Assembly (NCBI GenBank): GCA_002400415.1
Contig: DGQP01000009.1
Location: forward strand, 310,001-374,000
Length of the DNA stretch: 64,000 nt
Origin: Chitinophagaceae bacterium UBA4411
Lineage (GTDB): Bacteria; Bacteroidota; Bacteroidia; Chitinophagales; Chitinophagaceae
Reading direction: 5' to 3'
Shown here: positions 9,505-17,598 of the stretch, in pieces
Layout of the letters: each line of letters opens with the position of its first letter
Position numbering within the stretch: the stretch's first letter is position 1
Notes under the pieces: generated by a model
What the model saw: only the letters and a program-made list of their open reading frames with translations
Databases searched by the model: none
Told to the model about the DNA's origin: nothing
Position numbers and translations under genes: made by a program

Positions 9505-10866
9505 ATGATGAAATATATATTTTATAGCCTGGTTGTTATTGGTGTGTTTGCCTGTTCCGGTCTCCGGAAAGCACCAATAAAAAGCGATACAGGTACCTTT
9601 CTATCAGGGGCTGATGAAGAACTGTTTACTGAAGTGCAAAGAGGAACTTTTGATTATTTCTGGAACGGTGCAGAGCCTAACAGCGGGCTGGCCAGGGAAC
9701 GCTATCATGTCGATAATAGTTACCCGCAAAATGATAAGAATATTGTTACAAGTGGTGGTAGCGGATTTGGTGTAATGGCCATTTTGGTGGGTATTGAAAG
9801 AAAATTTATTACAAGAGAAGCAGGTGTGCAACGCCTGGAAAAGATCGTTGGATTTTTAGAAACAGCAGATCGCTTTCATGGTGCATGGCCTCATTGGTGG
9901 AACGGAGAAACTGGAAAAGTGAAGCCCTTTAGCCGTTATGATAATGGTGGTGATCTGGTTGAAACTTCTTTTATGTTACAGGGCCTGCTTTGTGTGCGCC
10001 AGTATCTTCAAAACGGGAACAAAAGAGAAAAAGAACTGGCGGCCCGGGTGGATAAGCTCTGGAAAGCTGTAGAGTTTGACTGGTACCGGAATGGGAAAAA
10101 TGTATTGTACTGGCATTGGAGCCCCGATAATGGATGGCGAATGAATTTTGCCGTGCATGGCTATAATGAGTGCCTGATCATGTATGTACTGGCTGCATCA
10201 TCACCCACACATGGTGTGCCGGCAGAAGTATACCATGAGGGCTGGGCAGAAAATGGAAAGATCAATGAAAAGCCGGCATTTTATGAAGATATCAGATTAC
10301 AAATGAACCACCAGGGTGAAGCCGGCAACAGTGGCCCATTGTTCTGGGCGCATTATTCTTATCTGGGCCTGGATCCAAGAGGTTTGAAGGACAAATATGC
10401 AGATTACTGGAAGGATAATACTAATCACGCACTCATCCATTACAGGTGGTGTGTAAATAATCCTAATAAATATAAGGGATATGGGCCTGATAGCTGGGGA
10501 CTGACGTCCAGCTATTCCATGAAAGGGTATGCAGGACATGCACCCACTGCAAAAAGAGATCTTGGTGTTATTTCACCCACAGCAGCCTTATCCTCCTTCC
10601 CATACACACCCAAAGAATCAATGGCTGCTATGAAACACTGGTATAATACAATGAAAGATAAACTCTGGGGGCCTTATGGTTTCTATGATGCATTTAGTGA
10701 AACAGCCGATTGGTACCCATCCCGCTACCTGGCTATTGACCAGGGCCCAATTGTGGTAATGATGGAAAATTACCGCAGTGGCTTATTGTGGCGGTTATTT
10801 ATGAGTTCCCCGGAAATAAAAAAGGGATTACAGAAATTGGGATTTGAGAGTCCGTATTTAAAGTAA
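9505..10866 (+). CDS. Glucoamylase-like lipoprotein, probable GH144 beta-1,2-glucanase
   Basis: 453 residues. The signal ends VFACSG with Cys17 lipidated. The rest matches the glycoamylase-like (alpha/alpha)6 domain (PF10091) found in GH144. Motifs seen: FDYFWNGAEPNSGLARER near residue 38, GSGFGVMAILVGIERKFITR, the Asn/Trp-rich GAWPHWWNGETG, and FAVHGYNECLIMYVLAASS. GH144 was founded on an endo-beta-1,2-glucanase of Chitinophaga pinensis of similar length, and some members are exo-acting. The ATG at 9505 is chosen because the upstream in-frame GTG at 9451 lies inside the terminator stem. Position between a LamG lipoprotein and a GH3 enzyme supports glucan breakdown. Assignment to GH144 rather than another PF10091 group is by recognition, not alignment. 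Confidence 0.8.
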   Translation: MMKYIFYSLVVIGVFACSGLRKAPIKSDTGTFLSGADEELFTEVQRGTFDYFWNGAEPNSGLARERYHVDNSYPQNDKNIVTSGGSGFGVMAILVGIERKFITREAGVQRLEKIVGFLETADRFHGAWPHWWNGETGKVKPFSRYDNGGDLVETSFMLQGLLCVRQYLQNGNKREKELAARVDKLWKAVEFDWYRNGKNVLYWHWSPDNGWRMNFAVHGYNECLIMYVLAASSPTHGVPAEVYHEGWAENGKINEKPAFYEDIRLQMNHQGEAGNSGPLFWAHYSYLGLDPRGLKDKYADYWKDNTNHALIHYRWCVNNPNKYKGYGPDSWGLTSSYSMKGYAGHAPTAKRDLGVISPTAALSSFPYTPKESMAAMKHWYNTMKDKLWGPYGFYDAFSETADWYPSRYLAIDQGPIVVMMENYRSGLLWRLFMSSPEIKKGLQKLGFESPYLK

Positions 10867-10872
10867 CAGGTG

Positions 10873-10903
10873 GCGGCTGCAACACATTGCAGCCGCTTTC
10901 TTA
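10873..10903 (+). terminator. Intrinsic terminator after the GH144-like gene
   Basis: Ten-base-pair GC-rich stem (10873-10882 with 10887-10896), four-base loop CACA, followed by TTTCTTATT. It lies seven bases past the stop codon. Confidence 0.75.
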
Positions 10904-10997
10904 TTATAGGAATAAGTTTACCTGGTTTTGCAGAACCCGGTTATTAAGTTGGTTACCTTTACAGTATCATCATTTGTGGTACAAAAAATAATTACTA

Positions 10998-11801
10998 TTG
11001 AAAACAGTCGTTTTTGCCAGTTGCATTTTCTTAATATTAACTGCATGCTCTGTAACAAAAAAAAGTAAGACAACCGTGAGATTTGCAACTAACCCCGTTG
11101 TTGCCCATCGTGGTGCGTTTAAAAAAAATGGCTTTCCGGAAAACTCTGTTGCCTCACTACAGGAAGCGATCCGTTTAAAATGTACTGGCTCTGAGTTTGA
11201 TGTACGGATGACAACTGATGATTCACTGATCATTAACCACGATCCTCATTTTAATAAACTGGAGATTGAGAAAGCGACATATGCAGAATTAAGCCAGTTC
11301 AAATTATCCAATGGCGAAAAATTGCCAACTCTCCGGGAATATTTGCTGGCCGGTTTGCACAACAACAGGCAAACCAGGCTGGTACTTGAAATCAAACCCT
11401 CTGGTTTGAGTAAAGAAAGGGGGATGCTGATCGCAGAAAGATCTGTCAGGCTGGTAAAAGAATTGAATGCAGCCCCGATGACAGTGTATATCAGTTTTGA
11501 CTATGATATTTTAAAGAAAGTGATCGAAATTGATCCCCTGGCATCAACACAGTACCTGAATGGAGAAAAATCACCGGAACAATTGAAAGCTGATGGAATA
11601 GCCGGGGCTGATTATCATTTTTCTGTCTTTAAAAAGAACCCCGGCTGGATAGAGCAGGCTAAAAAGGATAAACTTATTTTAAATGCCTGGACAGTGAATG
11701 ATGCTGAAACAATGGACTGGTTATTGAAAAATGGTTTTGATTTTATAACCACAAACGAGCCGGAATTATTACTGGATAAAACAGCCGGTTCTGTCAAATG
11801 A
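10998..11801 (+). CDS. Glycerophosphodiester phosphodiesterase family lipoprotein
   Basis: 267 residues beginning with TTG; an in-frame stop at 10989 excludes a longer start and the signal peptide begins at once, so a non-ATG start is likely. The signal ends LTAC with Cys17 lipidated. The GDPD TIM-barrel follows with its metal and catalytic signatures: VAHRGA (catalytic His), FPENS, the FDVRMTTDD acidic motif and INHD (second His). The C-terminal region ends with AWTVND and ITTNEPE, also family hallmarks. Known members split glycerophosphodiesters into glycerol-3-phosphate and an alcohol. Being exported and lying between GH144-like and GH3 genes, it may remove phosphoglycerol groups from the glycan (inference); scavenging of phospholipid head groups is the alternative. 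Confidence 0.88.
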   Translation: MKTVVFASCIFLILTACSVTKKSKTTVRFATNPVVAHRGAFKKNGFPENSVASLQEAIRLKCTGSEFDVRMTTDDSLIINHDPHFNKLEIEKATYAELSQFKLSNGEKLPTLREYLLAGLHNNRQTRLVLEIKPSGLSKERGMLIAERSVRLVKELNAAPMTVYISFDYDILKKVIEIDPLASTQYLNGEKSPEQLKADGIAGADYHFSVFKKNPGWIEQAKKDKLILNAWTVNDAETMDWLLKNGFDFITTNEPELLLDKTAGSVK

Positions 11802-11838
11802 AAACTTTAGTCATTAAATTATTTAATACCTGCTAGCT

Positions 11839-14070
11839 ATGAAATTTATTTACCTGGTAACATTGATAGTAACCTGCTCATTCTCTTCTTCCCAGCAATT
11901 ACTGGCACAGAAAAAAACAACTGATCAGAAAGTGGACTCGGTATTAAAACTGATGACGCTGGAAGAGAAAGTAGGCCAGATGAACCAGTACAACGGCCCC
12001 TGGGCAGCCACAGGACCATTGACCAATGATGATAACCTGTTATCACAGATAAAGGAAGGGAAAGTGGGATCTATGCTGAATGTGACTGGTGTTGCAAGAA
12101 TAAAGGATTTACAACAACTGGCTTTACAGTCAAGAATGAAGATCCCTTTGCTGTTCGGGCAGGATGTAATACATGGCTACCGGACTATTTTCCCAATCCC
12201 CCTGGGCGAAGCGGCCAGCTGGGATATCCCCGCGATTGAACAATCTGCCAGGATAGCTGCTACCGAAGCAGCTGCAGTGGGTGTGCACTGGACTTTTGCT
12301 CCTATGGTGGATATTGCCCGTGATCCCAGGTGGGGAAGAGTAATGGAAGGCGCAGGTGAAGACCCTTACCTTGGGTCGCTGATCGCCAGGGCAAGAGTGA
12401 AAGGTTTCCAGGGAAAAGGGTTCGGTAATACTGATGCGGTAATGGCCTGTGCCAAACATTTTGCAGCCTATGGCGCTGCTGTGGGCGGGCGGGACTATAA
12501 TTCAGTGGATATGAGTTTGCGCCAGTTGCATGAAGTATACCTGCCGCCATTTAAAGCAGCAGCTGATGCGGGCGCTGCCACATTTATGAACTCATTCAAC
12601 GACCTCAATGGCATACCGGCTACCGGCAATAAATATTTGCAGCGGGATATTCTGAAAGGAGAGTGGAAGTTCAAAGGTTTTGTGGTGAGTGACTGGGGCA
12701 GCGTGGGAGAAATGATCCATCATGGTTTCTCAAAAGATAATTATGAGGCAGCGATGCAGGCAGCCAATGCGGGCAGTGATATGGATATGGAAAGCCGTAG
12801 TTATATCAAACACCTGGTAACACTGGTAAAGGAAGGAAAAGTGAAAATGAATGTGATTGATGACGCAGTCCGCCGGATACTGAAAAAGAAATTTGAAATG
12901 GGCCTGTTTGATGACCCGTTCAAATACTGCAGTGAGGAAAGAGAAAAAGCACAATGGAATAATGCGGAACATATAAAAGGGGCCAGGGAGATGGCGAAAA
13001 AAAGTATTGTGCTTTTAAAGAATACTGATAATTTATTGCCACTTAATAAGCAAATAAAAAAAATTGCCCTGGTTGGTCCTTTTGCCAAAGCAAAATCCGA
13101 CAACAATGGTTTCTGGAGTTATGACTGGCCAGATGATACAGTCAGGATGTCTTCTCTGTGGGAGGGAGTTCAGAAAAAGATGGGTGCAGATGGGAAGGTA
13201 CTTTATGCAAAGGGTTGTAACATTAACGATACCGTCAAAACCGGATTTGCGGAAGCAATTGCAGTAGCCGGCGAAGCAGACATTGTTGTTATCAGTGTGG
13301 GTGAAGCAAGGGATATGAGCGGGGAGGCAAAAAGCCGGAGTAATATCCAGTTGCCCGGCGTGCAGGAAGAATTGATTAAAGCAATAATGACAACGGGTAA
13401 ACCAGTAGTAGTAATGATCAGTGCAGGTCGCCCGCTGATCTTCAACTGGACAGCTGATCATGTACCGGCTATAGTTTATACATGGTGGCTGGGAACCGAA
13501 GCCGGCAATGCCATGGCAGATGTTTTGTTTGGTAATTACAATCCATCCGGGAAATTGCCTATGAGTTTTCCAAGAACAGAAGGCCAAATACCCATCTACT
13601 ACAATCACTATAATACCGGTCGTCCTGCTACCAGCGACAGTGACCGTTTTTACCGTTCTGCCTATATTGACCTTTCAATTCATCCCCAATACCCGTTTGG
13701 TTATGGGCTTGGGTACTCAAAATTTGAATACAGTGAGATCAGGCTGAGCAAAACGCAATTCAAACCGGGAGAAAAAATAGATGCGGTTATTACTGTTCGT
13801 AATACTGGAGAGTATGATGGCGAGGAGGTGGTACAACTTTACATAAGAGATATTACAGGTTCGGTAGTAAGACCTGTAAAGGAACTGAAAGGATTTCAGA
13901 AGATAATGCTGAAAAAAGGAGAAGCAAAAGAAATCCGGTTTACTATTGGAGCCGATGACCTCCGGTTTTACAATGATAAGCTGCAATATATTTATGAGCC
14001 CGGCAACTTTAAATTATTCATCGGCGGCAGCAGTGCTGATGTAAAAGAAGCAGCTTTCAAACTACTTTGA
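11839..14070 (+). CDS. Glycoside hydrolase family 3 beta-glucosidase (BglX-like)
   Basis: 743 residues with a cleavable signal peptide, so periplasmic. Domain order is the (beta/alpha)8 GH3 N-terminal domain (about 25-370, including LFGQDVIHGYRTIFP, KHFAAYG and the nucleophile motif VVSDWGS with Asp285), the alpha/beta sandwich (about 395-600) and a fibronectin III-like C-terminal domain (about 660-735). Length and order match E. coli BglX. Some Bacteroidota BglX-type enzymes favour sophoro-oligosaccharides, which would fit the GH144-like neighbour: endo-enzyme first, glucose release second. The gene is 37 bp after the phosphodiesterase gene and 4 bp before the next, implying one transcript. 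Confidence 0.92.
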   Translation: MKFIYLVTLIVTCSFSSSQQLLAQKKTTDQKVDSVLKLMTLEEKVGQMNQYNGPWAATGPLTNDDNLLSQIKEGKVGSMLNVTGVARIKDLQQLALQSRMKIPLLFGQDVIHGYRTIFPIPLGEAASWDIPAIEQSARIAATEAAAVGVHWTFAPMVDIARDPRWGRVMEGAGEDPYLGSLIARARVKGFQGKGFGNTDAVMACAKHFAAYGAAVGGRDYNSVDMSLRQLHEVYLPPFKAAADAGAATFMNSFNDLNGIPATGNKYLQRDILKGEWKFKGFVVSDWGSVGEMIHHGFSKDNYEAAMQAANAGSDMDMESRSYIKHLVTLVKEGKVKMNVIDDAVRRILKKKFEMGLFDDPFKYCSEEREKAQWNNAEHIKGAREMAKKSIVLLKNTDNLLPLNKQIKKIALVGPFAKAKSDNNGFWSYDWPDDTVRMSSLWEGVQKKMGADGKVLYAKGCNINDTVKTGFAEAIAVAGEADIVVISVGEARDMSGEAKSRSNIQLPGVQEELIKAIMTTGKPVVVMISAGRPLIFNWTADHVPAIVYTWWLGTEAGNAMADVLFGNYNPSGKLPMSFPRTEGQIPIYYNHYNTGRPATSDSDRFYRSAYIDLSIHPQYPFGYGLGYSKFEYSEIRLSKTQFKPGEKIDAVITVRNTGEYDGEEVVQLYIRDITGSVVRPVKELKGFQKIMLKKGEAKEIRFTIGADDLRFYNDKLQYIYEPGNFKLFIGGSSADVKEAAFKLL

Positions 14071-14074
14071 TCAA

Positions 14075-15205
14075 ATGAGAAGAGGGGGAGCTTCTATATT
14101 CTTATATATACTGATCATTACGAAAACAGTCAGCTGCTCTTCCGGAAGTAATACCAGTATTACAGCAAAAGACAGTATGATCTCCTGTGAACAAAACCTT
14201 CCTTCCAGGCTGCTGGTAAAGAATGATGATAGTTTGGCTGTTACAGGTAAAACAGCATCGGGCGAAGGAATGGCCTGGATTGAAGGAACAGAATATATGA
14301 TGGGGGCCGCTGATAATGAAGGACGGCCGGATGAATACCCGCAACATAAAGTAAAACTGGCCGGATTCTGGATCGATATTACTGAGGTAACTAATGCACA
14401 ATTCAGAAAGTTTATTGATGCCACAGGATATATTACAACTGCAGAACAAAAGCCTGATTGGGAAGAATTAAAAAAACAATTGCCGCCGGGAACAGCTAAG
14501 CCAGATGATGAGCTGTTGGTTGCGTCTTCCCTGGTATTTACGCCTCCGTCTTCACCCGTTTCGCTTAATGATGTAACTCAGTGGTGGACCTGGAAAGAGG
14601 GGGCTGATTGGAAACACCCCCAAGGTCCGGGCAGCAGCATCGAAGGGAAAGACAATTACCCGGTTGTTCATGTTTCCTGGTATGATGCAGCAGCTTACTG
14701 TAAATGGGCGGGTAAACGTCTGCCTACAGAAGCAGAATGGGAACTGGCGGCCAGGGCAGGGGATGCCAATAATAAATATGCCTGGGGCAATGAAGAGCCG
14801 GAAAAGGGTAAACCCAAAGCCAATACATGGCAGGGGAATTTCCCGGATAAAAATACAGGCTGGGATCAGTTCAGCAGGTCCTCTCCGGTAAGATCGTTTG
14901 CTCCAAACGGATTTGGCCTGTATGATATGGCAGGTAATGTATGGGAATGGTGCAGCGACTGGTATCGCCCTGATTATTATTCTTCAGCAAAAAACACGTT
15001 GCAAGTTAATCCCCGGGGGCCAGCATCAGGCTATGATCCGATGGAGCCCACCATTCCTAAAAAAGTGGTCAGAGGCGGTTCTTTTCTTTGCCACTCTTCT
15101 TATTGTAAAGGATACCGGGTGAGTGCCCGGATGAAAACCTCTCCTGATACGGGGCTTGAACATACCGGTTTTCGCTGTGTAAAGGACAGCATACCCGGCA
15201 AGTGA
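14075..15205 (+). CDS. Exported formylglycine-generating enzyme (SUMF1) homologue
   Basis: 376 residues. A short hydrophobic leader ends in VSCSS, a possible lipobox. The FGE-sulfatase domain fills about residues 60-372: MAWIEGTEYMMGA, DEYPQHKVKLAGFWID, EVTNAQF, VVHVSWYDAAAYCKWAGKRLPTEAEWE and GNVWEWCSDW. Near the end, RGGSFLCHSSYCKGYR places cysteines at 339 and 344, matching the catalytic Cys pair of true formylglycine-generating enzymes, which convert a sulfatase active-site Cys to formylglycine. Many SUMF1-like proteins lack this pair, so real activity is plausible. It starts four bases after the GH3 stop. No sulfatase is present in the window, so its client must be elsewhere. Confidence 0.87.
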   Translation: MRRGGASIFLYILIITKTVSCSSGSNTSITAKDSMISCEQNLPSRLLVKNDDSLAVTGKTASGEGMAWIEGTEYMMGAADNEGRPDEYPQHKVKLAGFWIDITEVTNAQFRKFIDATGYITTAEQKPDWEELKKQLPPGTAKPDDELLVASSLVFTPPSSPVSLNDVTQWWTWKEGADWKHPQGPGSSIEGKDNYPVVHVSWYDAAAYCKWAGKRLPTEAEWELAARAGDANNKYAWGNEEPEKGKPKANTWQGNFPDKNTGWDQFSRSSPVRSFAPNGFGLYDMAGNVWEWCSDWYRPDYYSSAKNTLQVNPRGPASGYDPMEPTIPKKVVRGGSFLCHSSYCKGYRVSARMKTSPDTGLEHTGFRCVKDSIPGK

Positions 15206-15220
15206 TGCGGGGAAGCCAGC

Positions 15221-15463
15221 TTATTTTACCTCTTCAAAATCAATATAATCTCCCGCGGGGGCTTTGGAAGACCTGTTATTGTCTGTATAAGTCCCGGCGG
15301 CTTGTGACTGATCTTGTTGCTGCCGGTATTGTTCGTTCATTTTTTCCTGCATTTCCCGGAAACCCTTCTTGATCGTCCTGGTGGTTTTGTACACAGGTAT
15401 GACCAACTTGAAGATGAACTGGTACAGGAACCAGATCAGCAGGGCATACAAAACATATTTCAT
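15221..15463 (-). CDS. DUF4834 family small membrane protein
   Basis: 80 residues. One N-terminal membrane helix (YVLYALLIWFLYQFIFKLVIPVY) is followed by a basic amphipathic stretch (KTTRTIKKGFREMQEKMNEQYRQQQ) and an acidic tail ending in DYIDFEEVK. This is the architecture of DUF4834, a Bacteroidota family without known function. It is convergent with the formylglycine enzyme gene (15 bp between stops) and divergent from rimP. Confidence 0.8.
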   Translation of the reverse strand: MKYVLYALLIWFLYQFIFKLVIPVYKTTRTIKKGFREMQEKMNEQYRQQQDQSQAAGTYTDNNRSSKAPAGDYIDFEEVK

Positions 15464-15541
15464 GCCGTAAAGATAGTACGGGTAGCCGGGCTATCGCCGG
15501 TATTTGAATGCAGTTTACCGAAATCTTAACCGCCGGGAGTA

Positions 15542-15574
15542 TTTGGGTTATAAAGGAGATTTCCCTTACATTTG
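15542..15574 (+). promoter_or_regulatory. Bacteroidota-type promoter for rimP-nusA-infB
   Basis: The -33 element TTTG at 15542-15545 and the -7 element TACATTTG at 15567-15574 are separated by 21 bases, matching the TTTG-N19-21-TAnnTTTG consensus of the phylum exactly. The predicted start of transcription is near 15580, about 50 bases before rimP. Confidence 0.7.
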
Positions 15575-15591
15575 CAGCGGAAAGAGCAGAT

Positions 15592-15620
15592 AGAAGGGAA
15601 CGAGGCCGTTCCCTTCTTCT
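15592..15620 (+). promoter_or_regulatory. Terminator-like hairpin in the rimP leader
   Basis: A perfect 11-bp stem (15592-15602 with 15607-15617), four-base loop AGGC, then TCTTTT. It lies between the promoter above and the rimP ATG at 15631, so it would be transcribed as part of the leader, where a terminator could act as an attenuator. Confidence 0.5.
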
Positions 15621-15630
15621 TTTGTATACT

Positions 15631-16101
15631 ATGAACAGTGAATCTCAAATACAGGCCCTGGAGCAGAAAGTGGAAGCATTGATCAGTCCTGAACCCGGTT
15701 TTTTCCTGGTGGAAGTAAAGATCAAACCCACTAATAATGTAAAAGTGTTTATTGACGCGGACCATGGGGTCAGTATTGACAAACTGGTACAGCTAAACCG
15801 CAAATTGTACAGGGATCTTGAAGAGAACAGCTTCTTTCCCGGCGGAGATTTTTCCCTGGAAGTTTCTTCCCCCGGTCTTGACGAGCCTTTAAAAATGCAT
15901 CGTCAGTATACTAAGAATATTGGGCGTTGCCTGGAAGTGCTGACCAATGAGGGAGAGAAAAAAGAAGGGAAGCTGCTGCTGGTAAATGAAGAAGAGATCG
16001 TACTGGAAGAAGAAAAAGGAAAGAATAAGAAAAAAGAGATAGTACAACATACTATTCCATTTGCAAACATTAAGACGACCAGGATACAGATAAAATTTTA
16101 A
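15631..16101 (+). CDS. rimP: Ribosome maturation factor RimP
   Basis: 156 residues, normal for RimP, which helps assemble the 30S subunit in the cytoplasm. The N-terminal KH-like domain (about 1-75) has EPGFFLVEVKI, and VFIDADHGVSIDKLVQLNRKLY. The family signature LEVSSPGLDEPLK is at about 80-92. The C-terminal SH3-like domain carries a Lys/Glu-rich insert (about 125-142) and ends with IPFANIKTTRIQIKF. The ATG at 15631 is preferred over an in-frame one at 15508, because the upstream part contains the promoter and leader hairpin. First gene of the conserved rimP-nusA-infB operon. Confidence 0.93.
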   Translation: MNSESQIQALEQKVEALISPEPGFFLVEVKIKPTNNVKVFIDADHGVSIDKLVQLNRKLYRDLEENSFFPGGDFSLEVSSPGLDEPLKMHRQYTKNIGRCLEVLTNEGEKKEGKLLLVNEEEIVLEEEKGKNKKKEIVQHTIPFANIKTTRIQIKF

Positions 16102-16193
16102 CTAAGCGGAGTCTTACTCCTTTTCTCCATCAGAGAAGGGGCCAGGAGATGAGGCAATAAAAACAACAAAAATTCAAATTAAATTCTGATTGA

Positions 16194-16232
16194 GGCTGGG
16201 AGGACCAGCCCGGATCCCGGTACATACCGGGA
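16194..16232 (+). promoter_or_regulatory. Two tandem stem-loops between rimP and nusA
   Basis: Stem 1 pairs 16194-16199 with 16205-16210 (6 bp); stem 2 pairs 16215-16222 with 16225-16232 (up to 8 bp with a very tight loop). Both lie in the 164-base gap before nusA. Neither is followed directly by a T-run, although A-rich sequence precedes the start codon. They may be processing or stability elements. Confidence 0.35.
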
Positions 16233-16265
16233 CAACAATCAAAAAAACGTAAATTATTTTTTGCT

Positions 16266-17513
16266 ATGGCAAGTATCAATCTTATTGAGGCATTCCAGGA
16301 ATTCAAGGATGCGGAAAATATTGACCGCCCCACGATGATGAAAGTGGTGGAAGACGTTTTCAAAACACTGCTGCGTAAGAAATATGGCAGTGATGAAAAC
16401 TTCGACGTTATCGTTAACGCCGAAAAAGGTGATCTGGAAATCATCCGCCGCCGGATGATCGTGGAAGACGGACAAGTGGAAGATCCGCTTGCGCAGATCG
16501 CTTATACCGATGCGGTAAAGATCGAGCCTGACTTTGAAGTGGGTGAAGAATTGTACCAGGAGATTGACCTCTATGATTTTGGCCGCAGGGCTATTTTGGC
16601 TGCCAAGCAAACCCTGGCCAGCCGTATCAGTGACTTAAAGAAAAATGTATTAGCAAAAAAATATGGTGATCGTATCGGAGATATTATCAGTGCCGAAGTT
16701 TACCAGGTCTGGAAAAAGGAGATATTGCTGCTGGACGAAGAAGGAAATGAACTCATTTTACCCAAAAGCGAGCAGATACCCCAGGACTATTTCAAAAAAG
16801 GCGAGAATATCCGTGCAGTTGTGAAGAAAGTGGATATGAAAAATAATAGCCCGGTTATCATACTTTCCAGAACTTCGCCTGACTTTCTGGCCAAATTACT
16901 GGAGATAGAAGTTCCGGAGATCTTTGATGGCCTCATTGTTATTAAAAAAATAGTTCGTGATCCGGGAGAAAGGGCTAAAGTAGCAGTTGAATCATACGAT
17001 GACCGTATTGATCCTGTTGGAGCCTGTGTGGGTATGAAAGGAAGCCGTATCCATGGTATCGTACGGGAGCTAAAGAATGAAAATATTGATGTTATTAACT
17101 GGACCAGCAATACGCAGTTATTGATCCAGCGTTCATTGACTCCCGCCAAGATTACCAGTATGGAACTGGACCAGGAAGGACATCATGCGAATGTGTACCT
17201 GAAACCAGACCAGGTTTCACTCGCTATTGGCCGCCGGGGTGTTAATATCAAATTGGCTTGCGAACTGACCGGCTATGAAATAGATGTGTACCGTGACAGC
17301 GAAGATGAAGAAGAAGGTTTTGATATTGATCTTGATGAATTTAGCGATGAGATCGATGCCTGGGTTATTGATGAGCTGAAAAGAATTGGTTGCGATACAG
17401 GCCGCAGCGTATTGAAATTAACAGCAGAAGAGCTGGAACGCAGAACTGACCTGGAAAAAGAAACCATTGCAGAAGTCAGGAAAGTGTTGCAGGAAGAATT
17501 TGAAAAAGAATAA
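16266..17513 (+). CDS. nusA: Transcription termination/antitermination factor NusA
   Basis: 415 residues. The N-terminal polymerase-binding domain (about 1-125) begins SINLIEAFQEFKDAENIDR. An S1 domain follows (about 130-200), then two KH domains (about 225-345; GACVGMKGSRIHGIVRELKNENIDVINW and DQVSLAIGRRGVNIKLACELTGYEIDV). A short acidic tail contains EDEEEGFDIDLDEFSDEID and a helix-hairpin-like end. It lacks the long C-terminal repeats of the E. coli protein, as is usual in this phylum. It binds RNA polymerase and modulates pausing. Middle gene of the operon, with structured gaps on both sides. Confidence 0.95.
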   Translation: MASINLIEAFQEFKDAENIDRPTMMKVVEDVFKTLLRKKYGSDENFDVIVNAEKGDLEIIRRRMIVEDGQVEDPLAQIAYTDAVKIEPDFEVGEELYQEIDLYDFGRRAILAAKQTLASRISDLKKNVLAKKYGDRIGDIISAEVYQVWKKEILLLDEEGNELILPKSEQIPQDYFKKGENIRAVVKKVDMKNNSPVIILSRTSPDFLAKLLEIEVPEIFDGLIVIKKIVRDPGERAKVAVESYDDRIDPVGACVGMKGSRIHGIVRELKNENIDVINWTSNTQLLIQRSLTPAKITSMELDQEGHHANVYLKPDQVSLAIGRRGVNIKLACELTGYEIDVYRDSEDEEEGFDIDLDEFSDEIDAWVIDELKRIGCDTGRSVLKLTAEELERRTDLEKETIAEVRKVLQEEFEKE

Positions 17514-17515
17514 AG

Positions 17516-17576
17516 CAATGTGAGAACCTGCCGGCAGGTGCGAAAGCAGGTCAGAAACAAACCTTTCATCACATTG
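17516..17576 (+). promoter_or_regulatory. Multibranch RNA fold in the nusA-infB gap
   Basis: The outer stem pairs 17516-17523 with 17569-17576 (8 bp, perfect). Inside lie the palindrome ACCTGCCGGCAGGT at 17526-17539 and a weaker stem pairing 17548-17551 with 17561-17564. The arrangement resembles a three-way junction occupying most of the 85-base gap. No T-run follows, so it is not a normal terminator. Confidence 0.35.
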
Positions 17577-17598
17577 ACACATTAATTAAATAAACTGA

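Noticed and set aside
13033..13608. Minus-strand 191-codon frame
   Set aside because: Lies wholly inside the GH3 beta-glucosidase gene on the other strand and matches nothing.
14075..15205. EgtB or PvdO-type role for the SUMF1 protein
   Set aside because: There is no DinB domain as in EgtB and the catalytic Cys pair of FGE is present.
15508..15630. Upstream in-frame ATG for rimP
   Set aside because: The added part contains the promoter and leader hairpin and does not resemble RimP.
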